The notes under the pieces were generated by a model, which was not told where the DNA came from, did no database searches, and was given only the letters and a program-made list of their open reading frames with translations. The translations under genes and the position numbers were made by a program. A DNA stretch of 64,000 nucleotides from Mycobacterium sp. E3198 (GTDB taxonomy: Bacteria > Actinomycetota > Actinomycetes > Mycobacteriales > Mycobacteriaceae), in the NCBI RefSeq assembly GCF_001667015.1, contig NZ_LZIS01000260.1:22698-86697 (forward strand), read 5' to 3'. Within the stretch, counting starts at the first letter, position 1. Every line of letters begins with the position of its first letter. Shown in pieces: positions 40,664-52,208 of this stretch.

Positions 40664-41592
40664 CAGAAGTACCCCTGCCGTTTCCGGTCTTCCATCCCAG
40701 CCTCCGAGATTCGGTCGTCGGCCCTGGTCGCCCCGCGCTCGGTCAGCCGGGACACCGCCGTCTCGGCGATGACCTCCGACACGGTGGAGGCCTCCGACTC
40801 CACGCACCCGGTGCAGGTGACGTCGCCGACCGTGCGGAACCGCACCGTCGCCTCGAACACCGGCTCATCGGCGCGCGGCTGCAGGTGCCGGTCCACCGCC
40901 AGCAGCATGCCGTCGCGCTGAAACACCTTGCGCCGGTGCGCGAAATAGATCGACGGCAGCTTGACCTGCTCGGCGCCGATATAGGACCAGATGTCGAACT
41001 CGGTCCAGTTGGACAGCGGGAAGACGCGGATGTGCTCGCCCTTGTGGTGCCGGCCGTTGTAGAGGTTCCACAGCTCCGGCCGCTGGGCCTTGGGGTCCCA
41101 CTGTCCGAACTCGTCGCGGAAGCTGAACACCCGCTCCTTGGCCCGCGCCTTTTCCTCGTCGCGGCGCGCGCCACCGAAGGCGGCGTCGAACTTGTTCTCC
41201 CGGATTGCGCGCAGCAGCGTCACGGTCTGAATCGGGTTGCGCGACGGGAAGGTCTCGACCACGCGGCCCGCGTCGATGTCCTCCTGCACCGACGCCACCA
41301 CCAGCCGCACCCCGGACTCGGCGACCAGTTCGTCGCGGGCGGCGATCACCTCGTCGAAGTTGTGGCCGGTGTCGACATGCATCACCGGGAACGGCAGCCG
41401 CCCGGGGCGGAACGCCTTGAGCGCCAGGTGCAGCATGACGATGGAGTCCTTGCCGCCGGAAAACAACAGCACCGGCCGCTCGAACTCGGCGGCCACCTCC
41501 CGGATGATGTGGATCGCCTCGGCCTCGAGCGAGCGCAGGTGGCTCAACTCGTACTGGCCGGCGGCGGGGACCGCGTTCACAGCGCTGGTCAT
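40663..41592 (-). CDS. cysD: CysD: sulfate adenylyltransferase subunit 2
   Basis: Catalytic subunit of ATP sulfurylase, 309 residues, forming APS from ATP and sulfate with CysNC. It is an adenine-nucleotide alpha-hydrolase (PP-loop) protein with 'LLFSGGKDSIVMLHL' near residue 42 and the C-terminal 'GDVTCTGCVESEA' cysteine pair typical of the family. It is the first gene of the cysD-cysNC-Rrf2 series. The 146-bp upstream gap has a small palindrome. Confidence 0.96.
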   Translation of the reverse strand: MTSAVNAVPAAGQYELSHLRSLEAEAIHIIREVAAEFERPVLLFSGGKDSIVMLHLALKAFRPGRLPFPVMHVDTGHNFDEVIAARDELVAESGVRLVVASVQEDIDAGRVVETFPSRNPIQTVTLLRAIRENKFDAAFGGARRDEEKARAKERVFSFRDEFGQWDPKAQRPELWNLYNGRHHKGEHIRVFPLSNWTEFDIWSYIGAEQVKLPSIYFAHRRKVFQRDGMLLAVDRHLQPRADEPVFEATVRFRTVGDVTCTGCVESEASTVSEVIAETAVSRLTERGATRADDRISEAGMEDRKRQGYF

Positions 41593-41633
41593 CGGCTACC
41601 TCGTCGTCTTATTCCCGATAAAGCTGATCGGAT

Positions 41634-41651
41634 TGACCATCTTTATGGTCA
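41634..41651. promoter_or_regulatory. 7-bp inverted repeat upstream of cysD
   Basis: TGACCAT-CTTT-ATGGTCA is perfectly palindromic, 42 bp upstream of the cysD ATG and 88 bp from the divergent thioesterase. It is a candidate operator, perhaps for the Rrf2-type regulator encoded downstream of cysNC, or a leader hairpin. Confidence 0.45.
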
Positions 41652-41738
41652 TAGCCATCAATGGAACCAGCCGGCCCCGCCGGTGTCAATGACCTGTCGG
41701 GTATTTGCGGTGGGCGTCCGGTGCGAAACCATGGGCGC

Positions 41739-42158
41739 ATGACAACTGGAACGCAGAGCGGCCGCGAAGTTATTGCGCAATTCCTCCCCCAATCGCCCTT
41801 CGTCGCGAAGCTGGGAATCGTCGCCGACGAGCTCGGCGACGACGAGGTGCGGCTGCGGCTGCCGTGGGACCCTTCCAATGTCACCGTCGGCGACATGGTG
41901 CACGGGGGCGCCATCGCGGCGCTCGCCGACGTGACCGTGATGGCGGCGGCGTGGTGCGGCGCGGACGCGCCGCCGCAACTGCGCGGGGTGACCGTGTCGA
42001 TGGCGCTGGATTTCCTGGCGCCGGCCCGGGCCACCGACGTGATCGGTGTGGGCCGGGTGCTGCGGCGCGGCCGGTCGCTGGTCAACTGCGAGGCCGAGCT
42101 CGTCGACCCGGCGGGCACGCTGGTCGCCAAGGCCCTGGCGACCTACAAGGTGGGCTGA
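41739..42158 (+). CDS. PaaI-family hotdog thioesterase
   Basis: A 139-residue hotdog-fold acyl-CoA thioesterase. 'DMVHGGAIAALADVTVMAAA' near residue 52 is the family's catalytic motif on the central helix, with 'GVTVSMALDFLAPAR' following. Substrates are probably aromatic or medium-chain acyl-CoAs. It is divergent from cysD and converges on the carbonic anhydrase gene, with a palindromic element between their stops. Confidence 0.87.
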   Translation: MTTGTQSGREVIAQFLPQSPFVAKLGIVADELGDDEVRLRLPWDPSNVTVGDMVHGGAIAALADVTVMAAAWCGADAPPQLRGVTVSMALDFLAPARATDVIGVGRVLRRGRSLVNCEAELVDPAGTLVAKALATYKVG

Positions 42159-42163
42159 GCCGT

Positions 42164-42225
42164 CGCCGAACGTGCACTCAGGGCGGAGATCCGGCCACTT
42201 TTTCGCCCTGAGAACACGCTCGGCG
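42164..42225. terminator. Palindromic element / bidirectional terminator between convergent genes
   Basis: 22-nt arms (42164-42185 and 42204-42225) pair at 19 of 22 positions around an 18-nt loop. It lies between the convergent stops of the thioesterase and canA. The arm is 18/22 identical to that of the palindrome at 46571-46592, so it also counts as a repeat-family member. Confidence 0.65.
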
Positions 42226-42233
42226 AAAGCGGG

Positions 42234-42725
42234 TTAGAGGGTGACCTCCTGGAGCTTGCCGGTGGCGACGTCGAAGACGAAGCCGCGCAGCGAGACGTGC
42301 TTGGTCACGAACGGGCTGTTCTCGATGCGGCGCAGCGACTGGCGGACGTCCTCGGCCGGGTCGGGGAACGCCTCGGCCGCCCACGGCGGTTTGACCCCCG
42401 TCTCGTCCTGGATGGCCCGCTTGAAGTCGTCGTCGGTGAACGTCAGCATCCCGCAGTCGGAATGGTGGATCAGGATGATCTCCCGGGTGCCCAGCAGCCG
42501 CTGGCTGATGGCCAGCGAGCGGATGACGTCGTCGGTGACGACGCCGCCGGCGTTGCGGATGACATGGGCCTCCCCCTCGGCCAGCCCAAGCAGGCGGTAG
42601 ACATCGAGCCGGGCGTCCATGCAGGCGACCACCGCGACGTGTTTGCTCGGCGGCATCGGCAGCGGACCGGTGAAGCCGCTCGCGTATTGGGCGTTATTGG
42701 CCAGGTAGTCGTCGGTAACCGTCAC
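42234..42725 (-). CDS. canA: Beta-carbonic anhydrase (CanA)
   Basis: A 163-residue zinc enzyme interconverting CO2 and bicarbonate. Zinc ligands Cys35, His88 and Cys91 and the catalytic pair Asp37/Arg39 ('CMDAR') are all present, as in Rv1284. One difference from the M. tuberculosis protein as I remember it is glycine in place of cysteine at 'NAGGVV' near residue 61, not a zinc ligand. The GTG at 42725 has a strong AGGAGG site and gives the same length as the M. tuberculosis protein. Confidence 0.95.
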   Translation of the reverse strand: MTVTDDYLANNAQYASGFTGPLPMPPSKHVAVVACMDARLDVYRLLGLAEGEAHVIRNAGGVVTDDVIRSLAISQRLLGTREIILIHHSDCGMLTFTDDDFKRAIQDETGVKPPWAAEAFPDPAEDVRQSLRRIENSPFVTKHVSLRGFVFDVATGKLQEVTL

Positions 42726-42852
42726 GCAAGCCTCCTTGGGATATCGCGGCCTGAACGTAGCAACGAGCCACCCGTAATTCACTCATGAGAATCAGCCGGA
42801 TCACAAGGACCGGCGGGGCTCGTTAACCTGTCCCAATGCGGAACGGGCGGGC

Positions 42853-43827
42853 ATGATCGGGTTTCTGGCGCGTCGGGTGCTCAACTACATCGTGCTGCTG
42901 GCGCTGGCCTCGTTTCTGACCTATTGCCTGACGTCGTTGGCCTTCTCGCCGCTGGACAGCCTGCTGCAGCGCAACCCGCGCCCGCCACAGGCGGTCATCG
43001 ACGCCAAGGCCCACGCGCTCGGCCTCGACCAGCCGATCCCGATCCGCTACGCGCACTGGGCGTCGCACGTCCTCCGCGGCGACTTCGGCACCACCATCAC
43101 CGGCCAGCCCGTCGGCACCACGCTGTGGCGCCGGGTCGGAGTGACCCTGCGGCTGCTGGTCGTCGGCTCCGTGGTGGGCACGGTGCTGGGCATCGTGGCG
43201 GGGGCCTGGGGGGCGATCCGCCAGTACCGGATCAGTGACCGCCTCGTCACCATGCTGGCGCTGCTGGTGCTGAGCACGCCGTCGTTCGTCATCGCCAACC
43301 TGTTGATCCTCGGGGCGCTGCGGGTGAACTGGGCCGTCGGGGTCAATCTCTTCGACTACACCGGGGAGACGTCACCGGGCGTGGCGGGCGGCTGGCACGA
43401 GTTGCTCGACCGGCTGCGGCATCTGATCCTGCCGACGCTGACGCTCTCGCTGATGGCCGCCGCCGGCTACAGCCGCTATCAGCGCAACGCGATGCTCGAT
43501 GTTTTGGGCCAGGATTTCATTCGCACCGCCCGCGCCAAGGGCCTGACCCGCCGGCGCGCCCTGCTCAAGCACGGGCTGCGCACCGCGCTGATACCGCTGG
43601 CGACGCTGTTCGCCTACGGGGTGGCCGGGCTGGTCACCGGCGCGGTGTTCGTCGAGAAGATCTTCGGCTGGCACGGCATGGGCGAATGGCTGGTGCAGGG
43701 CATTTCGACGCAGGACACCAACATCATCGCGGCGATCACCCTGTTCTCCGGCACGGTGGTGCTGCTGGCCGGGCTGCTGTCCGACGTCTTCTACGCGGCG
43801 CTCGATCCGAGGGTACGGGTGTCATGA
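42853..43827 (+). CDS. oppB: Oligopeptide ABC transporter permease OppB
   Basis: A 324-residue inner-membrane permease of the Opp importer with six helices. The EAA-type loop 'IRTARAKGLTRRRALLKHGLRTALIP' near residue 220 contacts the ATPase. It is the first gene of oppB-oppC-oppD-oppA; its stop overlaps the oppC ATG (ATGA). In M. tuberculosis this importer takes up peptides including glutathione. A TAACCT sequence 24 bp upstream could be its -10. Confidence 0.94.
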   Translation: MIGFLARRVLNYIVLLALASFLTYCLTSLAFSPLDSLLQRNPRPPQAVIDAKAHALGLDQPIPIRYAHWASHVLRGDFGTTITGQPVGTTLWRRVGVTLRLLVVGSVVGTVLGIVAGAWGAIRQYRISDRLVTMLALLVLSTPSFVIANLLILGALRVNWAVGVNLFDYTGETSPGVAGGWHELLDRLRHLILPTLTLSLMAAAGYSRYQRNAMLDVLGQDFIRTARAKGLTRRRALLKHGLRTALIPLATLFAYGVAGLVTGAVFVEKIFGWHGMGEWLVQGISTQDTNIIAAITLFSGTVVLLAGLLSDVFYAALDPRVRVS

Positions 43828-44725
43828 CGTCTGACGTGTCTGCGGCGCAGGGGCTTTCGGCCCCGGAGGAGGTGGAGTTCGCCTCGCGGCGCACTCTGGT
43901 GCTGCGCAGGTTCGGCCGCAATCGGCTGGCGGTGGCGTCGCTGACGCTGCTGGTGCTGCTGTTCGTCGGTTGCTACGCGCTGCCCTCGCTGCTGCCCTAC
44001 TCCTACGACGACCTCGACTTCAACGCGCTGCTGCAGCCGCCGAACGCCCGGCACTGGCTGGGCACCAACGCGATGGGCCAGGACCTGCTGGCGCAAATCC
44101 TGCGGGGCATGCAGAAGTCGATGCTGATCGGCGTCTGCGTGGCGTTCATCTCCACCGGCATCGCCGCCACCGTCGGGTCCGTCGCCGGCTATTTCGGCGG
44201 CTGGCGCGACCGGGTGCTGATGTGGGTGGTCGACCTGCTGCTGGTGGTGCCCAGCTTCATCCTGATCGCGATCCTCACGCCGCGGGTCAAGAAGTCGTCC
44301 AGCGTCCTGCTGCTGGTGCTGCTGCTGGCCGCCTTCGGCTGGATGATCAGCTCGCGCATGGTCCGCGGCATGACCATGAGCCTGCGCGAGCGCGAATTCA
44401 TCCGCGCCGCACGGTACATGGGCGTCTCCAGCCGCCGGATCATCGTCGGCCACGTGGTGCCCAACGTGGCGTCGATCCTCATCATCGACGCCGCGCTCAA
44501 CGTCGCCTCGGCCATCCTGGCCGAAACCGGCCTGAGCTTCCTCGGTTTCGGCATCCAGCCGCCCGACGTGTCGCTGGGCACGCTGATCGCCAACGGCACC
44601 CAGTCCGCGACCACCTTTCCGTGGGTGTTCCTGTTTCCGGCCGGGGTGCTGGTGCTGATCCTGGTGTGCGCCAACGTGACCGGGGACGGGCTGCGCGACG
44701 CGCTCGACCCGGGCAGCGGGGCCCG

Positions 44726-44729
<4 letters not shown>
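43824..44729 (+). CDS. oppC: Oligopeptide ABC transporter permease OppC
   Basis: A 301-residue permease, the partner of OppB, with an N-terminal cytoplasmic stretch and six helices. The EAA loop 'IRAARYMGVSSRRIIVGHVVPN' lies near residue 192, and the typical C-terminal 'ILVCANVTGDGLRDALDP' is intact. ATGA overlaps exist at both its start (with oppB) and its end (with oppD), so the four opp genes are tightly coupled. Confidence 0.94.
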
Positions 44730-46556
<1,827 letters not shown>

Positions 46557-46564
<8 letters not shown>

Positions 46565-48290
46565 CCTTCGCGCCGAGCCTGCGCTCAGAGCGTGGTTTGG
46601 GGCCAAATCCGCGCTCTGGACGCAGGCTCGACGGGTGTTGAGCCTGTCGGTGATCGCCGGCTTGGCGCTGACCGGGTGCTCGCCGGCCATCAACCTGGCG
46701 GCCCCGACCGGCAACAACGCCTCGATCGGCACCACCAGCGACGTCAACCCCCAGGACCCCGCCACGCTGCGGGACGGCGGCAACCTGCGGCTGGCGCTCA
46801 GCGACTTTCCGCCCAACTTCAACATCCTGAGCATCGACGGCAACTCGGCCGAGGTCGCCGGAATGATGAAGGCGACCCTGCCGCGCGCGTTTGTGATCGG
46901 GCCGGACGGGTCGACGACCGTCGACACCGACTACTTCACCAGCGTCGAGCTCACCGGGACCAACCCGCAGGTGGTCACCTACACCATCAACCCGAAAGCC
47001 GTGTGGTCCGACGGCACCCCGATCACCTGGCGCGACATCGAAAGCCAGATCCACGCGCTGTCCGGCGCCGACAAGAACTTCGAGATCGCCGGACCCGGCG
47101 GCGCGGATCGCGTCGCGTCGGTCACCCGCGGGGTGGACGACCGGCAGGCGGTCATGACCTTCGCCAAGCCGTACGCCGAGTGGCGCGGCATGTTCGCCGG
47201 CAACGGCATGCTGCTGCCGGCCAGCATGACCGCCGCACCCGAGGTGTTCAACAAGGGCCAGCTCGACGGGCCGGGCCCGTCGGCCGGTCCGTTCGTCGTG
47301 TCCTCGCTGGACCGGACCACGCAGCGAATCACGTTGACCCGCAACCCGAAATGGTGGGGCGCGCGGCCGCGCCTGGACAGCATCACGTACCTGGTGCTCG
47401 ACGACGCGGCACGGCTACCGGCGCTGCAGAACAACACGATCGACGCGACGGGGATCGGCACGGTGGACCAGCTGACCATCGCCGAACGCACCAAGGGCAT
47501 TTCGATCCGCCGCGCGCCGGCGCCGAGCTGGTCGCATTTCACCTTCAACGGGGCCCGCGGGGCGATCCTGGAGGACAGGGCGCTGCGCGTCGCCGTGTCC
47601 AAGGGCATCGACCGGCAGACCATCGCCAAGGTCGTCCAGTACGGGCTCACCAGCAACCCGGTGGCGCTGGGTAACCACATCTACGTCGCCGGGCAGGAGG
47701 GCTACCGGGACAACAGCTTCATCGCCCCTTACGATCCGGCCGAGGCGAGCCGGGAACTGGACGGGTTGGGCTGGAAGCTCAACGGCCAGTTCCGGGAGAA
47801 GGACGGTCGGCAGCTCGTCATCCGCGACCTGTTCTACGACGCGCAGGGCAGCCGGGTGTTCGCACAGATCGCCCAGCACAGCCTCGCCCAGATCGGGGTC
47901 AAGCTCGACCTCGTCGCCCGGTCGGGCAGCGGTTTCTTCACCAATTACATCAACGTCGGGGACTTCGACATCGCGCAGTTCGGTTGGCTGGGCGACGCTT
48001 TCCCGCTCTCGTCGCTGACGCAGATCTACCAGTCCGACGGGGCGAGCAACTTCGGCAAGATCGGCAGCCCGGAGATCGACGCCGCGATCGAGCGGACGCT
48101 CGAGGAGCTCGATCCCGCCAAGGCGCGGGCGTTGGCCAACGACCTCGACAAGCTCATCTGGGCCGAGGGTTTCAGCCTGCCGCTGACCCAGTCCCCCGGT
48201 GACGTCGCGGTGCGCAGCACGCTGGCCAACTTCGGCGCGGTGGGCCTCGCCGACCTGGACTACACCGCGATCGGGTTCATGCGGAGCTGA
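46557..48290 (+). CDS. oppA: Periplasmic oligopeptide-binding lipoprotein OppA
   Basis: A 577-residue substrate-binding protein. A basic N-terminus and hydrophobic stretch end in the lipobox 'LALTGC' near residues 36-41, so the mature protein is lipid-anchored. The SBP family 5 body includes 'YTINPKAVWSDGTPITWRDI' near 142. Start choice: the ATG at 46557 overlaps oppD, and the N-terminal segment recalls M. tuberculosis OppA. A GTG at 46635 is an alternative that begins right at the signal peptide, after a palindromic element. Confidence 0.93.
46571..46633. repeat. Palindromic element inside the 5' end of oppA
   Basis: 19-nt arms 46574-46592 and 46612-46630 pair at 17 of 19 positions with a 19-nt loop. 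The extended left arm 46571-46592 is 18/22 identical to the arm of the element at 42164. It lies between the oppD stop and the oppA signal-peptide region. Confidence 0.65.
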
Positions 48291-49530
48291 GCCGCCAGCG
48301 CGACAGCATGGGGAGCCGCACGGCGGGCAGGGTGCCCTCGGCGATGGCGGCCACCTCGATGGCCTTCCACAGCAGGCGGATTTCGGGCCGCGGCGGGAGC
48401 GCGTCCAGCGCGGGGGCCTGGGCGGCCAGCCCGTCGACCTCGCCGCGGCACACCGCGCCGGCGATGGCCAGCGCCGCGGGTTCGCGAAAGTCCAGTGCGC
48501 TGTGGGCCATGGTCGGCAGCTTCAACAGCTCGGCATGCGGAATGAGCGACGCCACGCGCTGGGCGACCGGGGGCGGCGTGATGAGGTCGCGGCCGCCGGA
48601 AATCACCGCGGTGGGCCAGGTGAAATTCGGCATCTCGGCGGGCAGGTCGTACGGCTCGTCCTCGAAACTGACCTTCTGAGTGCGGGTTTCGCGCTCCGCC
48701 ACGGCGGGGTCGAGCGGCAGGCCGTCGGGCTCGGCGGCGTAGTCGAGTTCGCGGAACGCGATGCGACTGACCAGATCTTCCTCGTAGCGGTACGGCAGGT
48801 TACCCAGAGTGGCGAACTGGGATATCGCCCACCACAACAGCTTTCGGTTCTCCAGCAGCAGGTCGAGTTGGCGGTCGAGCAGCGTGGCACCGCCGTAGCC
48901 GTAGATCGTGGCGACGACCTGCGTGGCCGCCGCCGTCATCACGCCGTCGTCGACGAGCTTGCGGACTTTGGGCGCCAGCGGCGCCGTTTCCGGGCTGTCG
49001 CCCCGCAGCAGCAGCCGGCGGATCGCCCGTCGCACGAGCACGATGTCGTGGCGCGACAGCAGCGGCGAATCCAGGACCATCGAGTGGACCCGGCCCGGAT
49101 GGCGTACGCCGACCCCGGCCGCGATGTAGGTGCCGTACGACGTCCCGTAGATGACGGCGGAGTCGACGCGGGCGTCGTCGAGCACCGCCGCCACGTCGTC
49201 GACGACCTGGTTCACGGTGAGCGCGCGCGGCGGCAGGTCGGCGCCCGAGTCGTCGTGCCGCGACAACCCCACGCCGCGATGCTCGACCATGATGACGTCG
49301 AGGCCCGCGGCGGCGGCCCGGCGCCGCAGCCCCTTGTACATCTGCACCGACGCGACCCCCGGGCCACCCGGGATGATCACCAGCGGCGCGGCGGACTTGC
49401 GGCCGCTGCGCACGTAGTAGAGGTCGAACTCTTCGGAGCTACCGGGCGAGACCGGCCGACGCACATGCCGCACGCCGGGTGATGCCGCCAACTTTTCCTG
49501 CAGCCGACGCCGTTTCGCGTTCATGGTCAT
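48277..49530 (-). CDS. Alpha/beta hydrolase (proline iminopeptidase-like)
   Basis: A 417-residue alpha/beta hydrolase. 'IPGGPGVAS' near residue 53 supplies the oxyanion hole, the nucleophile serine is in 'GTSYGT' near 125, and 'GGRDLITPP' near 315 and 'MAHSALDF' near 345 hold the acid and base. The HGGPG-like motif and cap domain recall proline iminopeptidases, so peptide or amide hydrolysis after Opp uptake is conceivable but unproved. ATG at 49530 or 49524 may start it. It overlaps oppA tail-to-tail by 14 bp. Confidence 0.82.
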   Translation of the reverse strand: MTMNAKRRRLQEKLAASPGVRHVRRPVSPGSSEEFDLYYVRSGRKSAAPLVIIPGGPGVASVQMYKGLRRRAAAAGLDVIMVEHRGVGLSRHDDSGADLPPRALTVNQVVDDVAAVLDDARVDSAVIYGTSYGTYIAAGVGVRHPGRVHSMVLDSPLLSRHDIVLVRRAIRRLLLRGDSPETAPLAPKVRKLVDDGVMTAAATQVVATIYGYGGATLLDRQLDLLLENRKLLWWAISQFATLGNLPYRYEEDLVSRIAFRELDYAAEPDGLPLDPAVAERETRTQKVSFEDEPYDLPAEMPNFTWPTAVISGGRDLITPPPVAQRVASLIPHAELLKLPTMAHSALDFREPAALAIAGAVCRGEVDGLAAQAPALDALPPRPEIRLLWKAIEVAAIAEGTLPAVRLPMLSRWRLSSA

Positions 49531-49592
49531 AGCGATCAGTCCGCCGCGCTTCCCGGTGACACCTTCGGAGAAATACCGTCGAGCGCTAAATG

Positions 49593-52208
49593 CTAAACGT
49601 TGAGGTCGATGCGGTGCGCGCCGGTGACGCCGTCGTACCGGTCGGGGCTGCACGTCAGCACGATCACCTGGCCGTGGGCGCCCACCGTGTCGAACACCCG
49701 CGCCATCCTGGCCAGCCGGTCCGGGTCGGTGAAGCCCAGGGCGTCGTCGACCACCACGGGAACGCTGTCCTGTTTGGCGACCAGCGCCGCGCCGGCCAGC
49801 CGCGCCAGGATGCCGAGTTGCTCCTTGGCCCCGCCCGACAACGAGTCGTACGGCACCGTGACCCCGTCCAGGGTGCGGCTGCGGATGCACAGATCAGTGT
49901 CGATGTCGACCTCGAAGGACGGGCCGAACACCGGGCGGCCGAGCCGCTGCAGCTCGGTGCGGTACGGCTCGACGTAGCGCTGCCGGGTGGTGTCGCGGTG
50001 CCGGGTCATCACCGAGCGCAGCAGCTGCGCGGCCCGCGCCCTGCTGCCGACGCGGGCGTGTTCGCCGGCAGCGTGCTCGCGTTCGGTCTGCGCGGCGTCC
50101 AGCTTGCCCTGGCGGCCCTCGGTGCCGAACACCGACAGCTCGATGCCGATTTCGCGCAACGCGCCCTCGGCCTCCTCGTAGCACTCGTCCAGCGACTTCG
50201 ATTCCGTTGTGGCGGCGGCCAATTCGGCGGCCACCGCGTCGGGGGCCGCGGCCGCCAGCTGGTCGGCCAGCTCGGCGACCCGGCGCTGCGCGGCCTCGGC
50301 CGCACGGCGCCCGGCGTCGGCCGCCGCTTTGAGGTCCTCGTCGCTGACCGTCGCCCGCTCCCGGGCGAGCCGTGCGGCCGCCGCGTCCAGCTCGGTGCGC
50401 TGGGCCTCCAGCGTGTGCTGGGAAACCGTTGCCCGGGTTGTCGATTCGGCGAGGGCGGCGTCGGCCGCCGCCGCGACCCGGCGGCGCCCCTCACACTCCG
50501 CCGTGGCGGCCGCGCGGGCGGCCTCTGCGGCCTCGAGTTCGGCGCGGGCGGCGTCCGGCGGCACTGCCTCGGATTCATCGGGTTGACCGGCGCGCAGCTG
50601 GGCCAGCCGGGCCCGCAGCTGATCGAGCTGTTCGTCGCCCCGCAGGCCGCCCAGCGTGGCGTCCAGCTGGTCGCGGCAGCCCTGCAGCTCGCGGCGCCGC
50701 GCGTCGACGGATCGCGCCGCGGCCAGGTCGGTCACACCGCCGGCCGCCAATGCCGCCGCCAACTCCTCCTGTGCCGCGGCGTATTTGGTTTGGATGTCCA
50801 GGGTGGTGGCGCCGGGCGTGATCCGCGCCGCCAGCAGTCCGGGCACCTCGACCGTGGTGGGGCCGGCCGCCGTGATCGACCAGCTTTGACCCGCCGGCAG
50901 CGACACCCGCTGGTCGCCGGCCACGAGCTCGACGTCGGCGACGGCGGTGAATTCCACCGCGGCGGACGTCAACGCCAGCCGCCCGCCGATGCGGTCGGCG
51001 GCGGCCGCGGCGTCCTCGATGCGCCGCAGCAGCGGGTCGGTGAGGACCACCGCGGCGAGCTCCGCGCAGACCCGGCCGCGGTCGCGCTCGATGGCCGCGA
51101 TCTTGTCCAACCGGGAGGCCAACCGGTCGGCTTCCGCGCGGGCCGCGAGGTGATCGACGGCGCGCCGGGCGGATTCGGCGCGGCGGTGCAGGTCGGCGAG
51201 CAGCTGGGCGGCTTGCTCGGCGGCGGCGGCCGCGGCCCCGGCCTCGGCGTGGGCTGTGGCCCGCGTTTCTTCGGCCTGTCGCGCCTCGGCCGCTGCGGCG
51301 GCGACGGTCGCTGTGCGGCTGTGGATCTCGGTGAGCAGGCGCGCGCGCCCGTCGTGGGCGGCGGCCGACGCGGCGCCGGTCGCGGCGGCGGCCTCGGCGA
51401 CCAGCCCGGCCTCGCGCGCCTGGGTGGTGAGTTCGGCGATCCTGTCGGCGGCGGCCCGCGCGGCGGCCAGCCGGGGACCGGCGGCGGCCCGCCGTTGCGA
51501 CAGCTCGGCGACGTGCTCGGTCAGCTCGGCGTGACGGCGCACCCGGTCGTCGACCTCGGCCACCGCCACCACGCAGTCCGCCACCGCGGCCTCGGCGGCG
51601 GCCAGCCGCGTGATCGACGCGGCCCACTCGCCGGTGGGACGCCCCGTGGGGGTGAAGTAGCGGCCGTACTCGGCATCGATCCGCTCGATGAGCAACGGCT
51701 CGGTGCCCTGCAGCGCGGCCGCATCACCGGCCGCGACGTCGAGCGCGCGCGACAGCGCGTCGCATCCGGACAGATCCACCGCGGCCGTCGACGTGGCCTG
51801 CAGCACCCGCTGGGCGTGCCACAGGTCGCTGTCCACCGTCTCGGCCAGCATCGCGCGGACCCGGTCGTGGGCCTCGTCGCCGGTCAGCTGTTCGCGGCGC
51901 GGCGTCAGCACCGTCAGCTCCGTCTCGAACTTCTTGTGGAACCGTTTGCGGTAGACGAAACGGTAGGGGCCGCAACTGATTTCGGCGCTGACCTCGGAAC
52001 CCACGTCGCTGTGGGTCGGCTTGACCTGCTTGACTTCCTTCTTGGTGGACCGGTCGCGGGATTCCAGCAGCAGATCGAGCGCCTCGATCATCGACGTCTT
52101 GCCGATCTCGTTGGCGCCGCTGACCACCACCACGCCGTGGTCGGGGAAGGCGATCTCGCGGTGCGCGATGCCGCGGTAGTTCGTCAGGGCGAGGCGGTGC
52201 AGCTTCAC
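49593..52208 (-). CDS. SbcC/Rad50-like AAA ATPase
   Basis: An 871-residue SMC-type ATPase: Walker A 'GANEIGKTS' at residues 31-39, a long alanine-rich coiled-coil region (about 180-690), and C-terminal signature 'DSLSGGAKEQLG' with Walker B 'PVVVDDALGFTD' near 815. With the phosphoesterase upstream it resembles an SbcCD/Rad50-Mre11 DNA-end processing complex; by synteny it is M. tuberculosis Rv1278. The GTG at 52208 overlaps the stop of that gene (GTGA). The open frame upstream is a shadow of the phosphoesterase. Confidence 0.87.
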   Translation of the reverse strand: MKLHRLALTNYRGIAHREIAFPDHGVVVVSGANEIGKTSMIEALDLLLESRDRSTKKEVKQVKPTHSDVGSEVSAEISCGPYRFVYRKRFHKKFETELTVLTPRREQLTGDEAHDRVRAMLAETVDSDLWHAQRVLQATSTAAVDLSGCDALSRALDVAAGDAAALQGTEPLLIERIDAEYGRYFTPTGRPTGEWAASITRLAAAEAAVADCVVAVAEVDDRVRRHAELTEHVAELSQRRAAAGPRLAAARAAADRIAELTTQAREAGLVAEAAAATGAASAAAHDGRARLLTEIHSRTATVAAAAAEARQAEETRATAHAEAGAAAAAAEQAAQLLADLHRRAESARRAVDHLAARAEADRLASRLDKIAAIERDRGRVCAELAAVVLTDPLLRRIEDAAAAADRIGGRLALTSAAVEFTAVADVELVAGDQRVSLPAGQSWSITAAGPTTVEVPGLLAARITPGATTLDIQTKYAAAQEELAAALAAGGVTDLAAARSVDARRRELQGCRDQLDATLGGLRGDEQLDQLRARLAQLRAGQPDESEAVPPDAARAELEAAEAARAAATAECEGRRRVAAAADAALAESTTRATVSQHTLEAQRTELDAAAARLARERATVSDEDLKAAADAGRRAAEAAQRRVAELADQLAAAAPDAVAAELAAATTESKSLDECYEEAEGALREIGIELSVFGTEGRQGKLDAAQTEREHAAGEHARVGSRARAAQLLRSVMTRHRDTTRQRYVEPYRTELQRLGRPVFGPSFEVDIDTDLCIRSRTLDGVTVPYDSLSGGAKEQLGILARLAGAALVAKQDSVPVVVDDALGFTDPDRLARMARVFDTVGAHGQVIVLTCSPDRYDGVTGAHRIDLNV

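Noticed and set aside
39056..40921. 621-codon plus-strand ORF antisense to cysNC
   Set aside because: Shadow frame; cysNC motifs are clear on minus.
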